Shown: one piece after another, positions 7,292-15,962 of the stretch
Layout of the letters: each line of letters starts with the position of its first letter
Position numbering within the stretch: position 1 is the first letter of the stretch
Assembly: GCF_009733535.1 (NCBI RefSeq)
Contig: NZ_SMMI01000020.1
Coordinates: 1-58,696, forward strand
DNA length: 58,696 bases
Direction of reading: 5' to 3'
Origin: Sphingobacterium endophyticum
Lineage (GTDB): Bacteria > Bacteroidota > Bacteroidia > Sphingobacteriales > Sphingobacteriaceae
The notes under the pieces: generated by a model
Seen by the model: only the letters and a program-made list of their open reading frames with translations
Databases searched by the model: none
Told to the model about the DNA's origin: nothing
Translations under genes and position numbers: made by a program

Positions 7292-9463
7292 TTAAAGTTT
7301 AAATTTTATTCCTCCGTTAATTACAAATCCGTCCAATGGTGAATAAATATCTTTAAAAACAGGGTTGGTTATAGTACCTGTATAAATGTTATCAAAACGT
7401 GTCTGTCTTGTATCAAGGAAGTTTTCAAAGTTGATATATAAAGAAAATCTTTCCCAAATCTTTTCAGCCATAAAGCCACAGGTCCAATAATCGTTTCCTA
7501 TTGTTCCGTCATTGAGCTTTTGCGGACTGAAATAATAGGCTTCTAAACCAATCTTCCATTTATCCTCAATTTCATACATCAGTACAGAGTTAATACGGTG
7601 TTTTGGGGTTAATGGATTTTCGGTAGTTGTTCCGTTTTCAATCAATCGGGTATCGGTAAAGGTGTAGCCCAGAAACAGTTTCAAATCATCATATCCTATT
7701 TTTACGTTGGTTTCTGTTCCTTTAGTATGAATGTAGCCCGATGAATTGATGAACTGATAAAGATTAGCAGATGGATTTTGAAGCAACAAAGGATTATCCA
7801 GATAAGTATAAAAAAACAATTGGTTTATGCTGAATGTCCAATCATCGCCTATATTAGTACGGTAGTTGATGTCTGCATTTGCTCCGTAGCTCCTTTCTAA
7901 TTTATTGGTTTTATCGTTAATAGGCATTACGTTTTGATATTGTATGCGTTCGCTTTCTTCGGTAAAAATGGTTGGTGTTTTGTAGCCAAATCCGCCCCCG
8001 ACACGTGAAGTCAATCCATTTGCAATCTTAAACAATGCCGATACTCTTGGCAAAAAAACAGCTCCATAATCAATCACATAATCCGTCCTTAAACCTGCTT
8101 CCAATTGAAGCCAATCGGTAGCCTTAAAAGAATTTTGAACGAAAGCCCCGAATGTGGTATGAGTATAATCCCTCAACGGAAATGCAGTAATCTGTTTTTC
8201 TTTAAAATTATCAGTCCAAATATTAACGCCTGTTACCCATTCCGATTTTTCTTTGCTGTGCGTATAGCTTGCTTCCGTAAAAGTAGCGGTCTGCGTTCCC
8301 TCAAATTCGTAATTCGGAATAGCCGTATTGCGGTTAAAATAACTTACGCTGTTTTTGAATTGTACAAAACTGTTTTCGTTTACAGTATGGTCAAAAACAA
8401 ATTGAGTGGAATAACGCTGTGTTTTGTTTTCTTCAAAATATTGATGGGTGTTATCTCCTTTGCCTTTGATGTAGAGCATATCGCCACCCAAACGGTTTTC
8501 AATGGTGGTGTTAATACCAAAGTTCATTTTTGTTTTATCATTGAAGTAAACAAATAATTTAGGGTTCAGTACATACCTTTCAAATTGGGGAATTGCAGAA
8601 AGCCCGATTTTTGCAGGGTCGTAAGCTCCGTTGCGATTATGCGAAGCAAATATTGTCGTTCCGATTTTCTTAAACTTCTGTCCGTAAAAACCGTTGATGT
8701 CTAAACCTCTGCCTGATGTTCCGTTTAAATGAAAGCGTAAATCCCTTTCTTCCGTTGGTGTTTTGGAAATCAGATTGACCAGACCTGCTATTGCTCCACC
8801 ACCATACAGCGTGGAAGTTGAACCTTTGATAACTTCCACCTGCTTTAAGTCAAGGGGTGGGATTTGCAACAAACCTAACCCACTTGAAGCACCCGAATAA
8901 ATCGGGAAACCGTCTTTTAAGATTTGCGTATATCGTCCGTCAAGCCCTTGAATACGAATACTTGCGTTGGCACTTGTGGGCGATGTAGTTTGTACATGAA
9001 TACCTGTACTCTCACTCAAAAGCATACGAATATCCCCTGCTTTCATATTGCCTTTTTCGTCCAATTCTTCACCTCCGATAAATTCAATTCTTGTAGGGAT
9101 ATTTTGGATAGTTCTTGTACTTCTTGTTGATGAAATAACGATTTCTTCCAAATCTTCCGATTGTTCAGAAAGTAGGATTTCAATCGGGGTTGTATCTTTT
9201 AACGGAAAATTAAAGCTGTCGGTACGTTGGGCAAAACCAACATAACTAAATTGAATTTCCTGCAAACCGTTTGGAATACCTGTTAATATGATTTGTCCGT
9301 TTTCATCTGAAGTTGTTGCGATTGTAGTTCCCGTAACCTGTGCGGTTACGCCCATTAAAAGCTCTTTTTTTTCACTGTCTTTAATTACAGCTTTGAACGT
9401 ATTTTGTGCATATACACAAAGGTTTAGTGCCATAAAAAATGACAAAATGAGTATTTTTTTCAT
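7292..9463 (-). CDS. TonB-dependent outer-membrane receptor
   Basis: Outer-membrane receptor (723 residues from the chosen start). The ATG at 9463 begins MKKILILSFFMALNLCVYAQ, a good signal peptide; the longer frame to 9514 adds an unlikely 17 residues. Order: carboxypeptidase-regulatory-like domain (residues about 23-100), TonB-box-like stretch EEIVISSTRSTRTIQNIPT, plug domain with IRIQGLDGRYTQILKDGFPI and EVIKGSTSTLYGGGAIAG, then the beta barrel ending in a C-terminal FKL. It resembles cobalamin/siderophore-type receptors, but its operon with a CDF exporter and a Cys-rich protein points to metal ions. The substrate is unknown. Confidence 0.9.
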   Translation of the reverse strand: MKKILILSFFMALNLCVYAQNTFKAVIKDSEKKELLMGVTAQVTGTTIATTSDENGQIILTGIPNGLQEIQFSYVGFAQRTDSFNFPLKDTTPIEILLSEQSEDLEEIVISSTRSTRTIQNIPTRIEFIGGEELDEKGNMKAGDIRMLLSESTGIHVQTTSPTSANASIRIQGLDGRYTQILKDGFPIYSGASSGLGLLQIPPLDLKQVEVIKGSTSTLYGGGAIAGLVNLISKTPTEERDLRFHLNGTSGRGLDINGFYGQKFKKIGTTIFASHNRNGAYDPAKIGLSAIPQFERYVLNPKLFVYFNDKTKMNFGINTTIENRLGGDMLYIKGKGDNTHQYFEENKTQRYSTQFVFDHTVNENSFVQFKNSVSYFNRNTAIPNYEFEGTQTATFTEASYTHSKEKSEWVTGVNIWTDNFKEKQITAFPLRDYTHTTFGAFVQNSFKATDWLQLEAGLRTDYVIDYGAVFLPRVSALFKIANGLTSRVGGGFGYKTPTIFTEESERIQYQNVMPINDKTNKLERSYGANADINYRTNIGDDWTFSINQLFFYTYLDNPLLLQNPSANLYQFINSSGYIHTKGTETNVKIGYDDLKLFLGYTFTDTRLIENGTTTENPLTPKHRINSVLMYEIEDKWKIGLEAYYFSPQKLNDGTIGNDYWTCGFMAEKIWERFSLYINFENFLDTRQTRFDNIYTGTITNPVFKDIYSPLDGFVINGGIKFKL

Positions 9464-9500
9464 TGTAAAAATGATGCTTAATATGAATAAATGAATGATA

Positions 9501-9517
9501 GCGGTGCTATGCACCGC
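9501..9517. other. Short perfect hairpin upstream of the TonB receptor
   Basis: GCGGTGC (9501-9507) and GCACCGC (9511-9517) form a 7-bp GC-rich stem with loop TAT, 38 nt upstream of the receptor start codon and 31 bp after the DUF6660 stop. No T-tract follows on the minus strand. It may protect or regulate the receptor message. Confidence 0.45.
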
Positions 9518-9548
9518 AGGTAATAAACTGTGCTGAAGGCACTACATA

Positions 9549-9860
9549 TTAAACAAGCTGTGGGGGATGCCAAACGGAAAAGGGAAAATCAGAAACAGGC
9601 GGTGTTGGCATTGTTCCTAATTTTCTTTGGGGTTCTTTTACTGAATGTGTAACCGAAAAATGAAAAGTAATTAAAACAAATCCCGTACAGGTATTACAGC
9701 TAAAAAAAGGCGAACAACAACCCTTATTGCAATCTTGGTCTTCCTGTCCGTTTTGTCCTTGCTCGGTTGTATGCTCCTGCATACATTTATCCTCAATAAA
9801 AGTCGGTACTGCTGATAACAGCAATACATAAACGGCTAATATTAAAGATATAAATTTCAT
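9549..9860 (-). CDS. DUF6660-like Cys-rich exported protein
   Basis: Small protein (103 residues from ATG 9860, which starts MKFISLILAVYVLLLSAVPT, a signal-like helix; the frame extends upstream without credible coding content). The mature part holds the Cys cluster CNKGCCSPFFSCNTCTGF, preceded by acidic and Gln residues (EHTTEQGQNGQEDQDC), suggesting metal binding. Proteins of this type are found beside TonB receptors and metal transporters in Bacteroidota. It is the first gene of the leftward metal cassette. Exact family naming is from memory and should be treated as probable. Confidence 0.65.
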   Translation of the reverse strand: MKFISLILAVYVLLLSAVPTFIEDKCMQEHTTEQGQNGQEDQDCNKGCCSPFFSCNTCTGFVLITFHFSVTHSVKEPQRKLGTMPTPPVSDFPFSVWHPPQLV

Positions 9861-9920
9861 TTTGCGAAGATAGTAAATAAACATTGTCCAATAAATATAT
9901 ATCCTCTTTTTTTCATCTCT

Positions 9921-9973
9921 ATAACGCCACCCACCGCCAAACAATTCCACTGACTGCCACTTTCTTATAACGC
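9921..9973 (+). repeat. Dispersed ICE repeat, copy D (diverged)
   Basis: Contains CGCCACCCACCGCCA, then TGACTGCCAC and TTCTTATA. Reverse-complemented 1481-1530 has the same blocks in the same order without a roughly 10-bp insertion. It lies between the metal cassette and traE, oriented with traE. Confidence 0.6.
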
Positions 9974-9981
9974 TCTAATTT

Positions 9982-10047
9982 CTGAAACACCTTTGTCCCG
10001 AAAGCCCGCAAGGTGCGGGATAACAATAACAAATTAATGTGTTTCAG
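9982..10047 (+). promoter_or_regulatory. Structured leader of the traE operon
   Basis: CTGAAACAC (9982-9990) pairs perfectly with GTGTTTCAG (10039-10047), closing two nucleotides before the traE start codon at 10050. Inside, CCCGCA (10005-10010) pairs with TGCGGG (10014-10019). An alternative is TCCCG (9996-10000) with CGGGA (10016-10020). The closing stem would cover the ribosome-access region of the pilin-like gene. This suggests control at the RNA level. Confidence 0.55.
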
Positions 10048-10049
10048 TT

Positions 10050-10355
10050 ATGGAAAAACAGAGAAAAAAAGTTTTGCTGGCAGCCGTGGCTATGCTGTCA
10101 GGAATTGGTGCTTTCGCACAGGGAAACGGTACAGCAGGTATCAACGAGGCTACCCAAATGGTAACGTCTTATTTCGACCCCGCAACCCAATTAATCTACG
10201 CCATAGGTGCAGTAGTCGGGTTAATCGGAGGCGTTAAGGTGTACAACAAATTCAGTTCGGGCGACCCCGATACATCCAAAACTGCGGCAAGCTGGTTTGG
10301 TGCGTGTATCTTTTTAATCGTGGCAGCTACCATCCTGCGTTCATTCTTCCTTTAA
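10050..10355 (+). CDS. traE: TraE, DUF4134 VirB2-like pore subunit
   Basis: Small hydrophobic protein (101 residues) with a signal-like N-terminus ending near GAFAQG and two further membrane segments (IYAIGAVVGLIGGVKVY and ASWFGACIFLIVAATILRSF). Size, signal and two-helix layout match VirB2/TrbC-type pilins, and the DUF4134 family occupies this slot in Bacteroidota conjugative transposons. It is the first gene of the mating-pore operon, preceded by a structured leader, and is followed 11 bp later by traF. Assembly into a pilus is inferred from topology. Confidence 0.92.
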   Translation: MEKQRKKVLLAAVAMLSGIGAFAQGNGTAGINEATQMVTSYFDPATQLIYAIGAVVGLIGGVKVYNKFSSGDPDTSKTAASWFGACIFLIVAATILRSFFL

Positions 10356-10366
10356 TCCTTTGCTTT

Positions 10367-10699
10367 ATGAACAATTACAACATAAACAAAGGCATCGGGA
10401 GAACGGTGGAATTTAAAGGTTTGAAAGCGCAATACCTTTTCATCTTCGTTGGCGGACTACTCGGTACGCTCATCTTCGTGATGATACTGTATATGGCAGG
10501 CGTAAACTCTTACATCTGCCTGTTTCTCGGAGCAGGCAGTGCTTCGCTGATTGTGTGGCAGACCTTTTCGCTGAACAGGAAATATGGTGAACACGGATTA
10601 ATGAAAATAGCTGCTAATAAAAGGCATCCCCGCTACATCATCTGCCGCAAGCCTATACACCGCTATTTAAAATTCACTCCTAAATCGAATGTCCTATGA
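10367..10699 (+). CDS. traF: TraF, DUF4133 VirB3-like protein
   Basis: Inner-membrane protein of 110 residues. The start at ATG 10367 gives MNNYNINKGIGRTVEFKGLK, the conserved family opening; the longer frame from 10304 overlaps traE and is rejected. Two adjacent membrane helices (YLFIFVGGLLGTLIFVMILY and SYICLFLGAGSASLIVW) are followed by a basic cytoplasmic tail. VirB3-type proteins partner the VirB4 ATPase, and here the gene overlaps the start of traG by 4 bp, supporting coupled translation of the two partners. Confidence 0.9.
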   Translation: MNNYNINKGIGRTVEFKGLKAQYLFIFVGGLLGTLIFVMILYMAGVNSYICLFLGAGSASLIVWQTFSLNRKYGEHGLMKIAANKRHPRYIICRKPIHRYLKFTPKSNVL

Positions 10700-13200
10700 G
10701 AAACGTTGCAAAAACTACAACGCTGGAAAACAAATTTCCGTTGTTGGCAGTAGAAAACAACTGTATTCTTTCCAAAGATGCAGATATTACCGCCTGCTTT
10801 GAGGTTCGTTTGCCGGAACTGTTTACTGTAGCTTCTGCGGAATATGAAGCCATTCATTCCGCCTGGCATAAGGCTATCAAGACCTTGCCTGATTTTACAG
10901 TTATTCACAAACAGGATTGGTATATTAAGGAAAGCTATACGCCCAATTTGGCAATCGAAGACCAGAGCTTTTTATCGAAGTCTTACCAACGTCATTTTAA
11001 TGAGCGACCGTTCCTAAACCATTACTGCTACCTCTTTTTAACCAAGACAACTAAAGAGCGTATGCGTATGCAAAGTAATTTTTCATCGCTTTGCAAAGGT
11101 TCGCTGATACCAAAGGAAATCAGGAACAAGGAAACGATACACCGCTTTATGGAAGCGGTGGCACAGTTTGAACGTATCTTAAACGATAGCGGTTTCATAA
11201 CCCTGAAACGTCTTACCGAAGATGACATTATCGGAACGGACGAAAAACAGGGATTATTGGAACAGTACCTTACGCTATCAAGGGAAGCTGGAACACCGAT
11301 GCAGGACATCGCTCTCGGAACGGAAGAAGTCCGTATCGGGAACAAAAGGTTGAGCCTGCACACCTTGTCCGATACTGACGATTTACCCGGAACGGTATCG
11401 GCTGATACCCGTTTTGAAAAGCTATCTACCGACCGAAGTGATTGCCGTTTGTCATTCGCCGCACCTGTGGGCTTGTTGTTAAACTGCAACCACATTTACA
11501 ACCAATATTTGTTTTTGGATAACAGCGAAGCCAATCTACAAAAGTTTGAGAAGTCCGCAAGGAATATGCACTCACTGGCTCGTTACAGTCGTGCCAACCA
11601 AATCAACAAAGAGTGGATAGAAAAGTACCTAAACGAAGCCCACAGTTTTGGGCTATCTTCTGTTCGTGCTCACTTCAACATTATGGCGTGGTCGGATGAT
11701 GCGGCAGAACTGAAACAGCTAAAAAATGATTGTGGTAGTGCTTTAGCATTGATGGAATGTAAACCCAGACACAACACTACCGATGTAGCAACATTGTACT
11801 GGGCAGGAATACCGGGTAATGCAGGTGATTTTCCCGCAGAGGAAAGTTTTTACACCTTTATCGAACCTGCATTATGCTTCTTCACGGAAGAAACCAATTA
11901 CCACAATTCGCCTTCGCCATTCGGTATCAAAATGGCTGACCGCCTGACCGGAAAGCCTATCCATTTGGATATATCGGATTTGCCTATGAAGCGTGGCATA
12001 ATCACAAACCGGAACAAGTTTATACTCGGTCCATCGGGAAGTGGTAAATCGTTCTTCACAAACCATATGGTTAGGCAGTATTACGAGCAAGGCGCTCACG
12101 TTTTGCTTGTGGACACCGGAAATTCTTATCAAGGTTTGTGCGAACTCATTAAAGGTAAAACCAAAGGCGAAGACGGTGTTTACTTTACTTATACAGAAGA
12201 CAACCCAATTGCCTTTAATCCTTTCTATACCGATGATGGCGTATTCGATATTGAGAAGCGTGAAAGTATCAAGACTTTGATACTGACACTCTGGAAACGT
12301 GATGATGAACCACCAACCCGTTCAGAAGAAGTAGCATTATCGAATGCTGTATCAGGCTATATCGAGCGCATCAAACAGGAAGATATTTATCCATCATTCA
12401 ATGGCTTCTATGAGTATGTAAAAGGCGATTACCGCAAGGTACTCGAAGAAAAACAGGTAAGGGAAAAAGACTTTGACATTGCCAATTTCCTTAACGTACT
12501 CGAACCCTACTACAAGGGCGGTGAGTATGATTATTTGCTCAATTCCGATAAGCAGTTAGACCTGCTTTCCAAACGCTTTATTGTCTTTGAAATTGATGCG
12601 ATAAAAGACCATAAAATCCTCTTTCCCATAGTTACCATTATCATTATGGAAGTCTTCATTAACAAGATGCGTAGGCTGAAAGGTATTCGCAAACTCATCT
12701 TAATTGAAGAGGCTTGGAAAGCGATTGCCAAAGAAGGAATGGCAGAATACATCAAGTATCTCTTTAAGACCGTCCGCAAATTCTTCGGAGAAGCGATTGT
12801 CGTAACGCAAGAGGTCGATGATATTATCCAATCGCCTATCGTCAAAGAAAGTATCATCAATAACTCTGACTGTAAAATCCTTTTAGACCAACGAAAGTAT
12901 ATGAACAAGTTTGATGATATACAGGCGATGTTGGGGCTTACAGATAAGGAAAAAGGGCAGGTACTTTCTATCAATATGAACAACGATGCAAGCCGACTTT
13001 ACAAAGAGGTTTGGATAGGCTTAGGTGGTACGCACTCGGCAGTCTATGCCACCGAAGTTAGTTTGGAGGAATACCTTGCTTACACCACCGAAGAAACCGA
13101 AAAAATGGAAGTGATGCAGCTTGCTGCTGAACTGGACGGCAATGTAGAACTCGCCATCAAGCATATCGCAATGCAAAGGCGGGACAAAGTAAATCAATAG
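10696..13200 (+). CDS. traG: TraG, VirB4-family conjugation ATPase
   Basis: Large cytoplasmic ATPase (834 residues) powering type IV secretion assembly and transfer. Walker A GPSGSGKS begins near residue 445. Walker B follows as KLILIEEAWKAI around residue 670, and VVTQEVDDIIQSP lies in the motif after it. The N-terminal half matches the CagE/TrbE/VirB-like domain layout. Length is normal for the Bacteroidota TraG family. It overlaps traF by 4 bp and is followed by a 29-bp gap to traI. Confidence 0.95.
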   Translation: MRNVAKTTTLENKFPLLAVENNCILSKDADITACFEVRLPELFTVASAEYEAIHSAWHKAIKTLPDFTVIHKQDWYIKESYTPNLAIEDQSFLSKSYQRHFNERPFLNHYCYLFLTKTTKERMRMQSNFSSLCKGSLIPKEIRNKETIHRFMEAVAQFERILNDSGFITLKRLTEDDIIGTDEKQGLLEQYLTLSREAGTPMQDIALGTEEVRIGNKRLSLHTLSDTDDLPGTVSADTRFEKLSTDRSDCRLSFAAPVGLLLNCNHIYNQYLFLDNSEANLQKFEKSARNMHSLARYSRANQINKEWIEKYLNEAHSFGLSSVRAHFNIMAWSDDAAELKQLKNDCGSALALMECKPRHNTTDVATLYWAGIPGNAGDFPAEESFYTFIEPALCFFTEETNYHNSPSPFGIKMADRLTGKPIHLDISDLPMKRGIITNRNKFILGPSGSGKSFFTNHMVRQYYEQGAHVLLVDTGNSYQGLCELIKGKTKGEDGVYFTYTEDNPIAFNPFYTDDGVFDIEKRESIKTLILTLWKRDDEPPTRSEEVALSNAVSGYIERIKQEDIYPSFNGFYEYVKGDYRKVLEEKQVREKDFDIANFLNVLEPYYKGGEYDYLLNSDKQLDLLSKRFIVFEIDAIKDHKILFPIVTIIIMEVFINKMRRLKGIRKLILIEEAWKAIAKEGMAEYIKYLFKTVRKFFGEAIVVTQEVDDIIQSPIVKESIINNSDCKILLDQRKYMNKFDDIQAMLGLTDKEKGQVLSINMNNDASRLYKEVWIGLGGTHSAVYATEVSLEEYLAYTTEETEKMEVMQLAAELDGNVELAIKHIAMQRRDKVNQ

Positions 13201-13229
13201 TCAATTAACAATTTAAAAATTCAGAAACA

Positions 13230-13862
13230 ATGAAAAAAGTATTGTATCTGGTGTGTACGGCACTAATGCTCGCCGTAGCACCGTCAGCGAAAGCTCAATT
13301 TGTAGTAACTGACCCTGCAAATCTGGCATCAGGAATTATCAACAGTGCGAACGAAATCATACAGACTTCTTCCACCGTGAGCAATGTCGTAAAGAACTTC
13401 AACGAAGTGAAGAAAGTGTACGACCAGGGCAAGGAATATTACGATAAGCTGAAAGCTATCAACAACCTTGTGAAAGATGCCCGTAAAGTACAGCAAACCG
13501 TATTGTTGGTAGGCGATGTGTCCGAAATATATGTTCAGAACTTTGGAAAAATGATGAACGACCCCAATTTTACACCACAGGAATTGGTTGCAATCGGCAA
13601 CGGTTATTCGGCACTGCTCAATGAAAGTACCGAACTGCTGAAAGAATTGAAGCAGATTATAACCTCGTCAAGTCTTTCCCTGAACGATAAAGAACGTATG
13701 GATGTAATTGACCGTGTATACAAAGAAGTTAAGGATTACCACAGCCTTGTTCGCTACTACACGAATAAGAACATTTCTGTAAGCTATCTAAGAGCGAAAA
13801 AGAAAAACGACGCACAGAGAGTGCTTGAACTCTACGGAACTTCTAACCAAAAATACTGGTAA
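13230..13862 (+). CDS. traI: TraI, DUF4141 VirB5-like protein
   Basis: Exported protein of 210 residues with a clear signal peptide (MKKVLYLVCTALMLAVAPSAKA, cleavage before QF). The rest is predominantly helical with coiled-coil character (VKNFNEVKKVYDQGKEYYDKL). The DUF4141 family sits between the VirB4 and VirB6 homologues, and helical secreted VirB5/TrbJ proteins act at the pilus tip or in the periplasm. It ends 2 bp before traJ. Naming follows the CTnDOT gene order. Confidence 0.88.
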   Translation: MKKVLYLVCTALMLAVAPSAKAQFVVTDPANLASGIINSANEIIQTSSTVSNVVKNFNEVKKVYDQGKEYYDKLKAINNLVKDARKVQQTVLLVGDVSEIYVQNFGKMMNDPNFTPQELVAIGNGYSALLNESTELLKELKQIITSSSLSLNDKERMDVIDRVYKEVKDYHSLVRYYTNKNISVSYLRAKKKNDAQRVLELYGTSNQKYW

Positions 13863-13864
13863 AA

Positions 13865-14860
13865 ATGGAATGGGATAATCTTCACGAACTCCTTCGTTCA
13901 CTTTACGATGATATGATGCCACTTGCTGGTGATATGGCGGCTGTGGCTAAAGGATTGGCTGGATTGGGTGCGTTGTTCTATGTAGCATTAAAGGTTTGGC
14001 AGGCTTTAAGCCGAGCCGAGCCTATCGATGTGTTTCCGTTACTGCGTCCATTCGCTCTGGGTCTTTGTATAATGTTCTTTCCAACCATCGTGTTGGGAAC
14101 CATTAATGCAGTATTAAGCCCGGTAGTTACAGGAACTCACGCCATACTCGAAGACCAGGTGCTTGACCTCAACCAACTCCAGCAACAGAAAGACCAATTG
14201 GAATACGAAGCAATGGTACGAAATCCCGAAACCGCCTATATGGCATCAGACGAAGAGTTTGATAAAAAACTGGATGAATTAGGATGGTCGCCTTCCGATG
14301 TTGGTACAATGGCAGGAATGTATATGGACAGGCAAGCCTACAAGATAGAGAAAGCAATAAAGGATTGGTTTCGCAATTTATTGGAAATACTCTTTCAGGC
14401 GGCGGCTTTAGTTATTGATACCATACGAACATTTTTCCTGATAGTCCTTTCGATACTGGGGCCAATAGCTTTTGCTATTTCCGTTTGGGACGGATTTCAG
14501 TCAACGCTCACGCAATGGATCACGAGGTATGTAAGTGTTTACCTGTGGCTTCCTGTTTCCGATTTGTTCAGTTCGATGTTGGCAAGAATACAATCCCTCA
14601 TTTTAGAACGGGATATAGCAATGCTTGCCGATCCAACTTACATACCCGATACGAGCAATACGGTGTACATCATCTTTATGATTATCGGTATCGTTGGCTA
14701 CTTCACAATTCCAACAGTAACAGGTTGGGTAATCCAAGCCGGAGGTGCAGGAAACTTTACTCGTAATGTAAATCAAACAGCGATGAAGGCAGGAAACCTT
14801 GCAGGTGCTGGTGCAGGATCTACAGTAGGAAACATCGGCGGTAAACTGATGAATAAATAA
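13865..14860 (+). CDS. traJ: TraJ, VirB6/TrbL-like channel protein
   Basis: Polytopic inner-membrane protein of 331 residues with about six hydrophobic segments, including ALFYVALKVWQALS, ALGLCIMFFPTIVLGTI, FFLIVLSILGPIAFAISVW and VYIIFMIIGIVGYFTIPTV. A soluble loop around residues 90-165 separates the second and third. The Gly/Ala-rich C-terminus (NLAGAGAGSTVGNIGG) is typical of the family. The family forms the inner-membrane part of the translocation channel. It is tightly placed after traI and 19 bp before traK. Confidence 0.92.
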   Translation: MEWDNLHELLRSLYDDMMPLAGDMAAVAKGLAGLGALFYVALKVWQALSRAEPIDVFPLLRPFALGLCIMFFPTIVLGTINAVLSPVVTGTHAILEDQVLDLNQLQQQKDQLEYEAMVRNPETAYMASDEEFDKKLDELGWSPSDVGTMAGMYMDRQAYKIEKAIKDWFRNLLEILFQAAALVIDTIRTFFLIVLSILGPIAFAISVWDGFQSTLTQWITRYVSVYLWLPVSDLFSSMLARIQSLILERDIAMLADPTYIPDTSNTVYIIFMIIGIVGYFTIPTVTGWVIQAGGAGNFTRNVNQTAMKAGNLAGAGAGSTVGNIGGKLMNK

Positions 14861-14879
14861 CAATAAATCATTAAAAAAA

Positions 14880-15503
14880 ATGGAATTTAAAACGCTAAGA
14901 AATATCGAAAACAGCTTTAGGCAGATAAGACTATATGCCATTGTGTTTGCGGTTCTCTGCATTGGCGTGGTAGGATATGCCGTATGGCAGTCCTACCGCT
15001 TTGCAGAAGAACAACGCCAAAAAATCTATGTATTGGATAACGGCAAATCTTTGATGCTTGCCTTATCGCAGGATGCGAGCATCAACCGACCTGTGGAAGC
15101 AAGAGAACACGTTAGAAGGTTTCACGAACTGTTCTTTACACTTGCTCCCGACAAAAACGCTATAGAAAGCAATATGAGCAGGGCATTCAATCTTGCTGAC
15201 AAAAGTGCCTTCGACTACTATAAAGACTTGTCGGAAAAAGGCTATTACAGTCGTATTATATCAGGAAATGTACAGCAACGCATCGAAGTAGATAGTGTGG
15301 TCTGCAATTTCGATACCCATCCTTATGCGGTACGAACCTATGCAAAACAATTCATCATTCGGTCAAGCAATGTAACCAGACGTAACTTGATTACTTCCTG
15401 CTACCTAGTCAACTCCGTTCGCTCTGACAACAACCCACAAGGCTTCAATATCGAAAAATTTGCAGTCGTGGAAAACAGGGATATAGAAGTCATCGAACGC
15501 TAA
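14880..15503 (+). CDS. traK: TraK, VirB8-like assembly protein
   Basis: Bitopic inner-membrane protein of 207 residues. A short cytoplasmic N-terminus with FKTLRNIENSFRQIRL is followed by one membrane helix (LYAIVFAVLCIGVVGYAVW) and a periplasmic domain of about 165 residues. VirB8-type domains nucleate the periplasmic core; the family signature region RRFHELFFTLAPD is visible. Gene order between traJ and traL/M supports the call. Confidence 0.92.
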   Translation: MEFKTLRNIENSFRQIRLYAIVFAVLCIGVVGYAVWQSYRFAEEQRQKIYVLDNGKSLMLALSQDASINRPVEAREHVRRFHELFFTLAPDKNAIESNMSRAFNLADKSAFDYYKDLSEKGYYSRIISGNVQQRIEVDSVVCNFDTHPYAVRTYAKQFIIRSSNVTRRNLITSCYLVNSVRSDNNPQGFNIEKFAVVENRDIEVIER

Positions 15504-15514
15504 AAAATAATCTT

Positions 15515-15943
15515 ATGGAAGTATTATCAGATTTAAACACGTTCGCAAAAATCCTTACAGAAAAAGGATATAACGGCTATTTCCATACGCAGGGTGCGTA
15601 TGCCGGAAAGCTGAAAGAAAGCATCAGCGATTACCTTGAAAGTTACCAAAAAGGTACAGACAGTTTACCCAAACAGGATTTATTGTTGACAGGCTATCTG
15701 CAATGGTTGGGAGAAGACAAGCCCCGTGTAGAATGCAGTATGTGGGTAAAGTACCTGAACGGCAAATTCTCATTGAGCCGAATGGAAATAGCCAAGAAAG
15801 ACAGCTTTGGGCAACTGCTTAAAAAATCGGAATTGACAAACCTTTCAATCATATCTGCACCCAAATTAACTGAAGCGATCGCACTGGTCAATGATGAACA
15901 GAAACAAAATCTGGGCTCAAGTTCAAAACGGTTCAAGCTCTAA
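15515..15943 (+). CDS. Conserved hypothetical protein of the tra operon
   Basis: Protein of 142 residues, no signal peptide or membrane helix, mixed alpha/beta composition. It contains the helical opening LNTFAKILTEKGYNGYFHTQGAYAGKL and strands around RVECSMWVKYLNGKFSLSRMEI. It lies 11 bp after traK and before traL, so it is co-transcribed with the pore genes. I do not recognise a family. A cytoplasmic accessory or regulatory role in mating-pore assembly is possible but untested. Confidence 0.7.
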   Translation: MEVLSDLNTFAKILTEKGYNGYFHTQGAYAGKLKESISDYLESYQKGTDSLPKQDLLLTGYLQWLGEDKPRVECSMWVKYLNGKFSLSRMEIAKKDSFGQLLKKSELTNLSIISAPKLTEAIALVNDEQKQNLGSSSKRFKL

Positions 15944-15962
15944 CATCAGAAATAATAAGAAT

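Noticed and set aside
9861..9950. Extended N-terminus of the DUF6660-like protein
   Set aside because: The extra residues precede a good signal peptide and overlap repeat D. ATG 9860 is preferred.
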